IMG/VR virus record: IMGVR_UViG_3300028393_000001
Coordinates: 1 to 64,000 of that record
DNA from: a virus
DNA length: 64,000 nucleotides
Reading direction: 5' to 3' (one strand)
A model generated the notes under the pieces. That model was not told the origin of the DNA. It did no database searches and saw nothing but the letters and a program-made list of their open reading frames with translations. The position numbers were made by a program, and so were the translations under genes. Below are positions 1-9,440 of this stretch, one piece after another. The first letter of the stretch is position 1; the number at the start of each line of letters is the position of its first letter.

Positions 1-707
1 ACTGAACTTAGATCAGTACCTGTAAATGTTAGGGTATTGCTTGCTGTTAATGTTTTACCCTCTGCAATAGTTAGGGTAGAGCCAGTTGCTGGAGCAGTAA
101 TAGCTACTTTATTAATTGTAGTAGCTGTGGCAACACCCAGCGTTGGTGTTGTTAGTACTGGGCTCAATAGTGGTATACTAATAACACCATTATTAATTGT
201 AATAGTAGTACCATCGACTTTTACACCGCCTAGTACACTAGTACTTGCTACCGGAATTCCTCCTGAAGGTAGTCCAGTATAGTATAGTTGCCCTGATGCA
301 TTATATGCTAAAGTTGAGCCATCTACTTTAACGCCACCAAGTACTGATGTACTAGCTGTAGGTAAAGTATAAGAATATGGTGCACTAATTACACCATTAT
401 TAATTGTAATAGTAGTACTATCAACTTTAACACCGCCAAGTATTGATGTAGTGGCTATAGGTAATGAGTATGAGTAAGCAGGAGTACCACTTATAACACC
501 ATTATTAATTGTAATGGTTGTACCATCAACTTTTACTAAGCCTAAAACAAGATTAGTAGCTGTGGGTATAGTTGCCCAACTTGTGCTAGTACCATCAGTA
601 ATTAAATACTTTCCACTATTACCAGCAACTGTTGGTAATACCATACTTGATGATAAGACATTTAGTTGAGTAATATAGTCTGTTTGACCAACATAAAAAC
701 TAGGCAT
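1..707 (-). CDS. Tail fibre protein, repeat-rich, C-terminus cut by window edge
   Basis: An open minus-strand frame runs from ATG at 707 through the window edge (about 235 residues visible). It starts MPSFYVGQTDY and then repeats a motif around GGVKVDGTTITINNGVIS at roughly 35-40 residue spacing, at least four times, which is typical of beta-helical phage fibre shafts. A ribosome binding site (GAGGAG) lies in the end of the upstream gene, whose TAA stop directly abuts this ATG. Last visible gene of the tail module. The receptor-binding tip would lie outside the window. Fibre identity is inferred from repeats and position. Confidence 0.8.
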   Translation of the reverse strand, partial: MPSFYVGQTDYITQLNVLSSSMVLPTVAGNSGKYLITDGTSTSWATIPTATNLVLGLVKVDGTTITINNGVISGTPAYSYSLPIATTSILGGVKVDSTTITINNGVISAPYSYTLPTASTSVLGGVKVDGSTLAYNASGQLYYTGLPSGGIPVASTSVLGGVKVDGTTITINNGVISIPLLSPVLTTPTLGVATATTINKVAITAPATGSTLTIAEGKTLTASNTLTFTGTDLSS

Positions 708-1637
708 TTAAATCTCCTCAATATCAACAGTAGTACTGTATATTTCAAACATAGGATGTACTAAATCAGGTAATTGAGATAATTTTCCGTAAATCTGATG
801 TGCTTGTTCTTTATCCCAGTCCTCACTATTATCTGGAAATAGGCTAATTACTAGTGGTCGTGGTAACCCATTACCACGTAAAATTCTAGTAAACTCTAAT
901 CTATCTGAAGGTACTAAATACTTTAAATCAAAATTCATACTTCTATAACTAATGCCACGGTTTGTAACAAGATCGCCAGACTCAGTACGAGTATGTGCGC
1001 TTAGATCTTTAGTAGTAGAAGATAGTCCAAAAGAAGTATTATACTTAGGATACCAGTATGACCCAATTACTAACCTTGAAGCCTCAATGTAGGGGCTCTG
1101 ATTTTGTGAGTCTACTATTTCAATTAAGAGGCTAGTACAAGCAGCTTGCGAGGCTAAGGGTATCCAAACTCTGCCGTAAGTTCCTCCACCATAGGAGTAG
1201 CTATTGACTCCTAGGGGTAAGGTGCCCCAATTCCATAAGCCCAATACCTGATAGGGACAGGCCATAATTACACCTGAATCAAACCTTAAGGTACCAGTAG
1301 CCGTAGTTGTTGGTGAGTCTACTGTTCCACCAAGTGTTGGTGCAGTTCCAGTATACCCACGTACTCTTATTGTTGCAGCTGAGGATAGGTTGCAAAAGGG
1401 TAGTATAACGCCACCAATATTTGAACTACTTAAACTAACTACTAAGTTAGCCTTAGCAGTATATAGTCCATTCACTACACTAGTAGTAACAGAACCAGAT
1501 CTCCAAACTAGGGATTTGGAGTCTAGTTTCATGTTCGAGGCTGGGGTGCTCGCAGATGCTGTACTAGAGGCAGTTAGGGTAGTTGTACTAACATCTACCA
1601 CATTTTGATAAATTATTCTTAAATTATTCGCTGCCAC
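708..1637 (-). CDS. Tail-associated structural protein (309 aa)
   Basis: I chose a GTG start at 1637 because a perfect AGGAGG sits 6 bases upstream; a longer reading from 1664 would lack this. The protein is Ser/Thr-rich in its first 60 residues and then becomes beta-rich. No catalytic motif is recognised. It lies between the fibre-chaperone-like gene and the terminal fibre gene, with stop-to-start spacing of two bases upstream and none downstream, so it is translationally coupled. A distal tail or fibre-connector role is inferred from position only. Confidence 0.7.
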   Translation of the reverse strand: MAANNLRIIYQNVVDVSTTTLTASSTASASTPASNMKLDSKSLVWRSGSVTTSVVNGLYTAKANLVVSLSSSNIGGVILPFCNLSSAATIRVRGYTGTAPTLGGTVDSPTTTATGTLRFDSGVIMACPYQVLGLWNWGTLPLGVNSYSYGGGTYGRVWIPLASQAACTSLLIEIVDSQNQSPYIEASRLVIGSYWYPKYNTSFGLSSTTKDLSAHTRTESGDLVTNRGISYRSMNFDLKYLVPSDRLEFTRILRGNGLPRPLVISLFPDNSEDWDKEQAHQIYGKLSQLPDLVHPMFEIYSTTVDIEEI

Positions 1638-1639
1638 TA

Positions 1640-2071
1640 TTAACCTCCTGGTGGCACGGGCCACACTATATTAAAGGGATCTGCTTGAGTAGTAATATCC
1701 CGTAGGGCTTGACGGTATGTCTGCCACTGTTGATATAGTTCATCACCTAATCTAGCTTTTGCTGATAGGGTATCTGTCCAGTCAGAGGCAGTTAATCTCA
1801 TATTTCTACCCATTTTTATTAATTCCCATCTTTGCTCATCTGTTTGATTTTTTTCCCATTGTTTTGTATCATGGTTAAATATTGAGTAATTATTTGGTGC
1901 AGTAGGAATAAGGGTAGGTTGCTTATTTTCTATATAGTACTTATCTCCTCCATAACTACCTTCTATATAATCCTCAGTTGAGCTATCATAATTTATTAAA
2001 ATATGTGGCTCATCACATTGAAGCACTTTTTCTATTTTACCGTTTTTAATATTAAATATAGTAATAATCAT
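1640..2071 (-). CDS. Tail fibre assembly chaperone-like protein
   Basis: 143 residues starting MIITIFNIKNGKIE; the ATG at 2071 overlaps the stop of the giant fibre gene as ATGA, which fixes the start. The C-terminal half has the look of phage tail fibre assembly proteins and small tail chaperones (MRLTASDWTDT followed by QWQTYRQALRDIT and a Pro/Gly-rich end), where the motif L-x-x-S-D-W-T-x-x-x-D is typical. Such proteins help trimerise fibres and are usually encoded next to them, as here. Family assignment is from motif recall. Confidence 0.75.
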   Translation of the reverse strand: MIITIFNIKNGKIEKVLQCDEPHILINYDSSTEDYIEGSYGGDKYYIENKQPTLIPTAPNNYSIFNHDTKQWEKNQTDEQRWELIKMGRNMRLTASDWTDTLSAKARLGDELYQQWQTYRQALRDITTQADPFNIVWPVPPGG

Positions 2072-5000
2072 TTTTTTAACTCTATTATGCTTGCACTTCT
2101 TTGTTGTGCGACAGAGGTAGCATTGGCGTTGGATGCAGCATAAAGATAGTATGTAGCAGTACCTGCACTTGGAGTATCTACAAAAGTATATGAGAAAGGT
2201 CCATATATAGGTGTAGGATCTATAAATTCCCATACTTGAATACCACCAATAGGAATAGTAATGTTTAAGATAGATGTATTCGTACCATTTTGGTTTCTAT
2301 ATATCTGTATATTAACTTGAGATGCAAAAGTACCGCCATTATTGCCCCCTGTATAATAGAATCCTGGACTAATTAATGCTGACATACTTACTAAAATAGG
2401 TTTACCTGTAGTAGTAATAGAGGCATTTGCAATACTTGCTCCAGTACTATAGAATATACTTCCACTAAATAATGCTCCTACTGGTGATGTTACTGCATTA
2501 TCTTGAATATTACCTGTAGTAATAATATTTGCTGCGGTTAGATTTCCACTAAATGAGCCTGAGGCAGCTGATAGAGTACCACTAAAGGTTCCGGTTGCTG
2601 CTGACAAGGCACCTGAAAAGGTTCCGGTTGCTGACTGTAACTCACCTCCAAAATAGGCATCTCCTGCACTAGTTATAGAAAACCTAGTAGTACCAGTTTT
2701 TCTACCTACTATGCCATTAGGTCCTATAAATATTCCAGTATCTGGAACACCTGTAGCAGCATTTATTGCACCTACTACAATTGCTCCATCTGTACCAAAG
2801 CTAACTTTAGCACTTAGCGTATCATTAGCCGATTTACTAAGCTTAGTATTAGCATTAGCATTTGCGGCTGTAGCTGCATCATAAGCTGAATCAGCTTTTG
2901 CCTGTGCAGTAGCAGCATTTGATATAGCTGTAGCTGCACTTGCAGTTGCACTATTAGCAGTTGATTGAGCTGTAGCGGCATTTGCAGCAGCAGTATCTGC
3001 AGCTACTTGTGCAGCATATGCTTCAGTAATGTCTGTAACACGTACATTTTGAAACTCTACTCTGCCACCACCCGTACTAGGATATCCTAATATAATATGT
3101 GCGGCAGCTTTTACTGTACCAGAATATAAACTATTAGGTGCAAAATCTGAAGTAAAAGTTTGAAAACTAGTAGTTAAAGAAGATGCAACACTCCAAGCTG
3201 CATTAGTATAAGCACCCCAAGTATATTGTGAGTTACCATTTATATCATAATTTAGTAAGCCTAAATATACAGTACCTGAGGTAGCTCCAGCAGTTTTACG
3301 TATATATGCAGTTACTCTATATCTTCTAGTACGATCAACTATAAACTGTTTTGACTCAGCTAAATGTTCTCCGGTACTGCCTACAATAGCTGTTGTACCT
3401 GATAATCCACCACTAATTGTAGCAATATAAGCCGCTGGCCAAATAACAGGATCACTACAAGTAGGATCATAGTTAAGCACATTAGAAGCTGCAGCTGCTG
3501 TATCCGCAGCTTTTTGTGCGGCAACGGCCGCGGCTTGAGCTGTTACGGCTGCAGTTTGAGCAGTATTGGCTACTGCTATAGCTGCAGTTTGAGCTGCAGT
3601 AGCTTTAGTTGAAGCATCAGTAGCAGCAGCAGCTATAGCATTCGCCTGAGCAGCAGCAGATTTATTTGTAGCATCTGATGCTGCATTATTTGCAGCAGTT
3701 TGAGCAGCTGCAGCTACTGTAGCCGCATTAGCAGCATTAGTAACTGCAGTATTAGCAGTTGATTGAGCCGTGGACGCAGCAGATGCTGCATTAGCTGCAG
3801 CAGTAGCTGCATTAGCAGCAGCAGTGGCTGCAGTATCCGCTGCATCTGCTGCAGCTTGTGCTTCAGTTATATCATACCATTTAAAACCTTGAATTTCCCA
3901 GTAGCCTGCATTACCAGGATAACTACCACCACCATTGTAACTACCTAACCAGTCAGGTTGTATGTATTTTACATTTGCTTGCCATGTAGTAATACTATTC
4001 CAATAAGATTCGTATAGTCGCCAATCAGTATGCGGTGTTACACCTGACGGATTATATGGACTTCTTCCACCATTAGTATCACAAGGAGTACCCAAATTAT
4101 CTTTAAACTGTCGAAGAGTAAAATATAGTATGCCATTAGTACCTGATGCAGCTCTAGCCCAGAATCTAATTTTAAATTTTCTTGCTGTATCTAGGGGGTG
4201 ATATATGCCATCATTGTAAAAAGTACTATTAACAGACCTAGCTACCGTATTACCCTCTTTACCATCTGTAATTGTCTGAATATTTGCACCGGGCCAGTAC
4301 TGTACATCAAGTGCCAGGGAGGGGCCACTTTCCATAACTGCATTAGACCTAGCTATCATAGCAGTATTAGCTGCAGTTTGTGCAGCATTAGCTTTAGCAG
4401 TAGCATCAGCAGCAGCTGTAGCAGCAGCAGCATTAGCTTTAGCAGTAGCATCACTAGCAGCAGTTGTAGTTGCCGACGTAACAGCTGCATTAGCCTTAGT
4501 AGTAGCATCACTAGCAGCAGTTGTAGTTGCCGACGTAACAGCTGCATTAGCCTTAGTAGTAGCATCACTAGCAGCAGTTGCTATTGCTGTACTATTATTA
4601 ATATCATCAGGAACTGTAGTAGCCGAAAGTAAGGTTGCTCCTGCAGCGTTAAATACGCTACCACCTTTTAAAGTTAAAACTCCTGTACTACTATCAAAAG
4701 CTAGTGAAGATGAGTTATCTGCATTACCGATTCTGAACTTTGCATTGCCGCTATCATTACCTAAGAAGAATCCTGCATTAGTAGCATTTGCAAAAGTTGA
4801 TTTACCTGACCACAATGCTCCGCTGGAAGCTATTGATACAACACCTAAATTTGCTGAAAGTGCTGATAGGCTACCTACTTTTAAGTTACTTAGGTAGGGT
4901 ATGCCCCAAGTTATATTAGTAGTATTAGCACTATATATACCATCGCTTTGGTACATATACTGACCATCGGTTAAGGTAGCAGTAGCAGTAGCAGACCAAC

Positions 5001-7221
5001 CATTAGGAACTGCAGGTGCCGTGGTTACTCCTGGTTGTGCAGGAGGTGTGCTACTTGTAGTAACTATATAGGCAATACGGTAGGAATCTCCTTGTACACC
5101 TATTGTACCATCATTACGATAGCCAATAGTATTAACTGAAGACCCACTCCAATTTGCATTAGTAGTAGCTGCTAGGGTAGTATCTGTAAGTGTTATATTA
5201 CGTTGATAGAGAGTATAACCATTACCTGGTGCAGCTCCTGCAGCTGCACTCCACCCACTAGGATATGCACTTATTGCTGCTGTATTCCAATTATAGGTAA
5301 AAGCACCACTATAGGCTGGCGCGGAAACTGCCCAGTAGTACATACTAAGCGTTATTGACTTCTTGCCTTCTGCTATACCATACTTACCAATACTAATATA
5401 GTCAACCGCAACACTAGCACTTACTGCATTAATAAAGTCAAACCTTAATTGAGTAATATTACCGCCAGTTAAATATTCAGTACCACCAGCAGTTAGTGAA
5501 CGCATGTCTACGTTAATAGTAGTCCATACGTCTAAAGCTGGTTGTGGAATAGCTTTGTAATAATTTCCGCTCTCGCCATGACTAGGGTTTGCGTAAAATA
5601 CGAAACCTTCCCATGCACCGCTAACCCATTTAACTCGCATACTAATTATATATGAGTTATTAGGAACTAAGTCAAGGTTTGTTAATCTTAAATTCTGATC
5701 AATAACAGTATTAGTAAGGAGAGTAGCTGTATCTGTCTCGTAAGTAGCTACAGTGCCAGGAAAAGTTACATTACTTAGTAGGGTTGCACCAGCAAAATCA
5801 TAGTTAACCAGTGGATTTATATTTGATCCATCTGCTGCAGGCTTACTCTTATCCATAGTATACTGAAGATCAATTGTAACACCTTTATATACAGCACGTA
5901 GTATTGCAGTTGATATTATTACATCAGTCCCCATAGCACTAACAGTATATACGCCTGTTGAGGCAATACTAATAGTTAATCCTGTAGAGCTGTATACTGA
6001 ATAAGTAACAGCAGCATCTCCGGTTTTATTTGTAATACCGTCATAAACATAAAAAGTACCACTAGTATTGGCAAAACTAGATACATTACCGTAAACATCA
6101 CCTATTACTGTTGATGTCGGATTGCTTAAATTACCTACTATTGAATCTACGCCTGGTTTAATTCCGATTATCGATGCAATATCGGTAGCCAGTATTGTGC
6201 TACTATTAGTTCCTTCACGTATCTTTACTGTAATCTGCTGAGGCATTGATGCATATGCAGCTAAGGGAGTATAAGTATAAGTATTAGTAGTAGTATTCTG
6301 CTTACTAACTCCAGCTACAAAGAACTCATAGTATACAGTACCACTAGTATTTTGAGGTGTTGCTGTAATAACAGTATTTGCTGGGCTAGGTGTGCTGCCA
6401 TCACTTAAGTATGCAAAAGCTTGTGTACCAATTGTTAGATCAACTGCACGAGCTGAAGATCCTACTACACCATTATTTACCTTATTATAGACAACTTTTC
6501 TAGTATACGTAGTAGCTACCGGAGTTGCGGAAGAGTCATATACATTTATAGTAAATGTAATTGTAGCACCGTCAAGTGCAAGTGCACTTATTCCTGACAT
6601 AGTAAAAGATGTACTTGTACTTGTGTATGTACCTACTAGATTACGTGTTAAATTACCATCGTCTGCTATACTTACTGTGAAACTATTTGGTGTAGTACTA
6701 TTAGTACTATAAGCTAAATTAGTAGTACCACGACTTACTGCAATTGTTATATCTGTATTATTAAAAGATATAGGGGTACCATTAGCATCACAAGTTACTA
6801 ATACATTAGTTCTACTTAAGGTAATGAAATTAGACTCTGCACCCTCTGAGCTATAAGTTACAGTATAGTAGCCATATGCACTATCTAGTAGGTTTTCTGA
6901 GATTATGCATCTGTACTGTACAGATGCATTTGTAATCCATGAGTCGCTACTATTTAGGGTCCAAGTTTTTCCAGTACCTAGAGTAATCCAGGTATTAGGA
7001 GCGCTACTTAAAGCATATGACCAAGTATAGACTGCATTACTTGAAAATACTGATCCAGAAGGGGTAGCAGTTAAAACAATAGTTTGAGGAAGAATTGTTA
7101 CACTATTTTTACTTGCTAAAAATGCAGATGCTGTACCAGTAATAGCAAGGTTAGTTTGTTTTGATCTATACTTAGCAGCTTGTAAAGCTAAATCCCTATC
7201 ATTTAAAATTGGTGCTGTCAT
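2068..7221 (-). CDS. Large tail fibre / central tail protein (1717 aa)
   Basis: A 1717-residue protein directly downstream of the tail hub gene. The first ~850 residues are beta-rich with Ig-like stretches. Residues ~870-960, ~1080-1180 and ~1340-1400 are Ala-rich heptad-like segments (repeats of the type ATTKANAAVTSATT), suggesting trimeric coiled coils between carbohydrate-binding-like beta domains (PxxxSYIISMRVKWV, YRVTAYIRKTAG). The last 250 residues carry Gly/Ala-Ser-Gly-Thr-Phe repeats and a compact C-terminal domain. This is the arrangement of central or side tail fibres in long-tailed siphoviruses. Confidence 0.8.
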   Translation of the reverse strand: MTAPILNDRDLALQAAKYRSKQTNLAITGTASAFLASKNSVTILPQTIVLTATPSGSVFSSNAVYTWSYALSSAPNTWITLGTGKTWTLNSSDSWITNASVQYRCIISENLLDSAYGYYTVTYSSEGAESNFITLSRTNVLVTCDANGTPISFNNTDITIAVSRGTTNLAYSTNSTTPNSFTVSIADDGNLTRNLVGTYTSTSTSFTMSGISALALDGATITFTINVYDSSATPVATTYTRKVVYNKVNNGVVGSSARAVDLTIGTQAFAYLSDGSTPSPANTVITATPQNTSGTVYYEFFVAGVSKQNTTTNTYTYTPLAAYASMPQQITVKIREGTNSSTILATDIASIIGIKPGVDSIVGNLSNPTSTVIGDVYGNVSSFANTSGTFYVYDGITNKTGDAAVTYSVYSSTGLTISIASTGVYTVSAMGTDVIISTAILRAVYKGVTIDLQYTMDKSKPAADGSNINPLVNYDFAGATLLSNVTFPGTVATYETDTATLLTNTVIDQNLRLTNLDLVPNNSYIISMRVKWVSGAWEGFVFYANPSHGESGNYYKAIPQPALDVWTTINVDMRSLTAGGTEYLTGGNITQLRFDFINAVSASVAVDYISIGKYGIAEGKKSITLSMYYWAVSAPAYSGAFTYNWNTAAISAYPSGWSAAAGAAPGNGYTLYQRNITLTDTTLAATTNANWSGSSVNTIGYRNDGTIGVQGDSYRIAYIVTTSSTPPAQPGVTTAPAVPNGWSATATATLTDGQYMYQSDGIYSANTTNITWGIPYLSNLKVGSLSALSANLGVVSIASSGALWSGKSTFANATNAGFFLGNDSGNAKFRIGNADNSSSLAFDSSTGVLTLKGGSVFNAAGATLLSATTVPDDINNSTAIATAASDATTKANAAVTSATTTAASDATTKANAAVTSATTTAASDATAKANAAAATAAADATAKANAAQTAANTAMIARSNAVMESGPSLALDVQYWPGANIQTITDGKEGNTVARSVNSTFYNDGIYHPLDTARKFKIRFWARAASGTNGILYFTLRQFKDNLGTPCDTNGGRSPYNPSGVTPHTDWRLYESYWNSITTWQANVKYIQPDWLGSYNGGGSYPGNAGYWEIQGFKWYDITEAQAAADAADTAATAAANAATAAANAASAASTAQSTANTAVTNAANAATVAAAAQTAANNAASDATNKSAAAQANAIAAAATDASTKATAAQTAAIAVANTAQTAAVTAQAAAVAAQKAADTAAAASNVLNYDPTCSDPVIWPAAYIATISGGLSGTTAIVGSTGEHLAESKQFIVDRTRRYRVTAYIRKTAGATSGTVYLGLLNYDINGNSQYTWGAYTNAAWSVASSLTTSFQTFTSDFAPNSLYSGTVKAAAHIILGYPSTGGGRVEFQNVRVTDITEAYAAQVAADTAAANAATAQSTANSATASAATAISNAATAQAKADSAYDAATAANANANTKLSKSANDTLSAKVSFGTDGAIVVGAINAATGVPDTGIFIGPNGIVGRKTGTTRFSITSAGDAYFGGELQSATGTFSGALSAATGTFSGTLSAASGSFSGNLTAANIITTGNIQDNAVTSPVGALFSGSIFYSTGASIANASITTTGKPILVSMSALISPGFYYTGGNNGGTFASQVNIQIYRNQNGTNTSILNITIPIGGIQVWEFIDPTPIYGPFSYTFVDTPSAGTATYYLYAASNANATSVAQQRSASIIELKK
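4447..4560. repeat. 57-bp direct repeat, two exact copies
   Basis: Copies at 4447-4503 and 4504-4560 are identical, with a third diverging copy starting at 4561. They lie in frame inside the Ala-rich coiled-coil part of the fibre gene and encode a 19-residue unit, so copy number can change fibre length without breaking the frame. Confidence 0.85.
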
Positions 7222-9338
7222 TAAATAATTACCTCTACATTAATTGTACCGTTTACCCAGTCAGGGCTAAGGGTTATTACTTGTCCAGTTTTACCAGCTG
7301 TTAACCCAAATCTATTGTGTGTTAGTGTAACTTGTTGACCTAACTTTAAATATAGTAATTTAGCTGTGCCAGTAAAAGCATATACTGTATGGGGTACTTT
7401 AAAGTAGTTATTAAGTGTAGTAGCCAGTACATTTGCATCTGATCCACTAATTAAATTAGTATCTATTTGTATAGGTGTACTATCTAATTTATAGGTTGCC
7501 TGTACATTAGTATCTATAACAGTTTGAGAGTACCATGCATCATTAAACATATAATTAGCATCACTAGGTATACTACCAGCTAAGGCTGTTTGAGGAGTAT
7601 AATTAAGCGCATAACCAACTTTGGTAGCTGCTATTACTTTAGTTTTATTAGATATATGTAAACTATGGTGTAAAATATCTCCATCAGTAATACTCATTAC
7701 AGCATCTGTAGTAGGTGTACCTAATTGCAATAATTGTAGCAATCCTTTTCTATTAAAGAAAAGTTGCGCATTAGCACTACGGGCAAGTTTCTGACAGACT
7801 TCTAGTACATTCACTCTGTCTTTAAGTGCAATACCTACAGCGGCAGTATTAGCAGCAACAAAACTTCTTAAATTAACTAGGTCTAGGTCAGCTGAAGTTA
7901 GTCTATTACTAACCTGACCATATTGGGTAACTATAAGTGTAATTATATTCGCTATATTATTAGTATAGGTAGAAAGCAATCCAGCAGTTCCAGTTCCGCT
8001 TAAATCTACAGAATTCTTCAACCCCTGTAAGCTCATGGTAACAGTACCATCAGGCGGGGATTTTAAGGTAAACTTACCAGTAGTTAAATTTATTATAGCT
8101 CTATCAGGTCTATTAATATTACGTACTCGTATAGTACCTGAAGCAGTTGCAGTAGTTAAAACAAATGTATTTCCATCTGCTAATTGGGAAATAGTAAAAG
8201 CAGTGGGGGATACTATAGTTTTTACATAGTAGGTTGTACCTGATACAATACCACCAATTGACGTATCAAATATAATGGACATTCCAACAGATAAATTTTG
8301 CGTACTAGCGCAAGTAACTTGGTTTGTAGTTGCGGCTGTTGAGGTTACTGTAGTACCGTAAACTGTAACATCAGTATAAATTGGTACTCCATTATCACGT
8401 ATCTCAATTGCTAGTTCTGTATTATAAACATTTGCCTCTGCCTGTACTCCATTAATTAGGCTACCTGTAGTTGTCAAATTAGCTGAAGTTAAGGCAAAGG
8501 GAGTTCCTCCACTTGTTGCGGATACTGTAAATGTAGTAGCCGAATCAATAGTTTTAACGTAGTATACGGTATTAAAAACCAAATTACCAAAAGTACTAGG
8601 GTACGCAGTAATTGAAAAAGTAAATACTACTGGTGCATTTAATATGAAGCCCGCTGTACTCATACAAGTAATAAGATTAGTACCAGTTGTAGTACTTGTT
8701 ATTTGTGTTCCAACATTAGTATCATTAAACATATACTCTAAATAAGCTGGATCTACTAATACTGGTGACATATTAAATACTTCACCAAATACAAGTGGAC
8801 GTATAGTATCCTGATTTGTCTGCCCATTTGCCCAAGTACCATAAATTCCAAGTATATTATCACTTATTGGATAGTTAAGACGGTTTAGTTTATCGCGTAC
8901 TTTTACATTAATAGACTCTCGCGCGCTTGAATCTACATCTTCAATAATACCATCAAATACTTTTTCGAACACAGTATGTACATCAGCTAGAGTAGCTGCT
9001 GTCCAGGTTGGGTCACCTAAATAAACTTGAACAGCTCTGCTATCCCAAATATATTTAGTTCTATCTAGCCAGTCATCTAAGTCGCCATTGTAATTAGCTA
9101 TCTGTATATCACCAAAACTCATTGATAAACTACCATCAATAGTAAGTGATTCAGTTGTCTGTATATTGCCACTAACATAGGGCAGGTACGTTACATCAGC
9201 ACTAGTTGTAGTATAGCCAATATTAGATAGATAAAATGTCGTCTCCGTTCCAGTAGAGACATTTTTTGCAGTAATTTCTACTAATAAGCCTAGTATGTGG
9301 GTAGGATCTGCTAACCACGCTTGAGTTACATTACTCAT
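7221..9338 (-). CDS. Tail protein after tape measure, hub/baseplate-like (705 aa)
   Basis: First gene of its transcription unit, with a good promoter just upstream. It begins SNVTQAWLADPTHILGLLVEI, and residues 1-200 read like siphophage distal tail or hub proteins that start tail-tip assembly. Two similar beta-rich inserts at about residues 215-290 and 325-400 share the pattern VYYVKTI...TTFTVSATSGG / TYYVKTIVSPTAFTISQ, so they look like a duplicated domain. The remaining C-terminal part contains LRSFVAANTAAVGIALKDRV and a GKTGQVITLSPDW ending. The exact tail position is inferred from gene order. Confidence 0.7.
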   Translation of the reverse strand: MSNVTQAWLADPTHILGLLVEITAKNVSTGTETTFYLSNIGYTTTSADVTYLPYVSGNIQTTESLTIDGSLSMSFGDIQIANYNGDLDDWLDRTKYIWDSRAVQVYLGDPTWTAATLADVHTVFEKVFDGIIEDVDSSARESINVKVRDKLNRLNYPISDNILGIYGTWANGQTNQDTIRPLVFGEVFNMSPVLVDPAYLEYMFNDTNVGTQITSTTTGTNLITCMSTAGFILNAPVVFTFSITAYPSTFGNLVFNTVYYVKTIDSATTFTVSATSGGTPFALTSANLTTTGSLINGVQAEANVYNTELAIEIRDNGVPIYTDVTVYGTTVTSTAATTNQVTCASTQNLSVGMSIIFDTSIGGIVSGTTYYVKTIVSPTAFTISQLADGNTFVLTTATASGTIRVRNINRPDRAIINLTTGKFTLKSPPDGTVTMSLQGLKNSVDLSGTGTAGLLSTYTNNIANIITLIVTQYGQVSNRLTSADLDLVNLRSFVAANTAAVGIALKDRVNVLEVCQKLARSANAQLFFNRKGLLQLLQLGTPTTDAVMSITDGDILHHSLHISNKTKVIAATKVGYALNYTPQTALAGSIPSDANYMFNDAWYSQTVIDTNVQATYKLDSTPIQIDTNLISGSDANVLATTLNNYFKVPHTVYAFTGTAKLLYLKLGQQVTLTHNRFGLTAGKTGQVITLSPDWVNGTINVEVII

Positions 9339-9363
9339 AAAATCTCCAAGATCAATTTACCCT

Positions 9364-9392
9364 ATTATACTCGGTTAGGTAAAATAAGTCAA
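9364..9392 (-). promoter_or_regulatory. Sigma70-type promoter for tail hub/fibre operon
   Basis: On the minus strand: TTGACT (9392-9387), 17-bp spacer, TATAAT (9369-9364). It lies about 25 bases upstream of the hub gene and just after the tape-measure terminator. Confidence 0.85.
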
Positions 9393-9413
9393 GCATAATT
9401 TTTATTAGGCATA

Positions 9414-9438
9414 AAAAAGCCCGCATTAAGCGGGCTTT
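9414..9438 (-). terminator. Rho-independent terminator after tape measure gene
   Basis: The minus strand reads AAAGCCCGCTTAATGCGGGC followed by a T run, immediately after the tape-measure stop codon. Confidence 0.85.
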
Positions 9439-9440
9439 CC

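Noticed and set aside
37-282. Plus-strand frame opposite the terminal fibre
   Set aside because: Shadow of the repeat-rich fibre gene that runs on the minus strand to the window edge.
4198-4632. Ser/Cys-rich plus-strand frame
   Set aside because: Mirror image of the Ala-rich coiled-coil repeats of the fibre gene.
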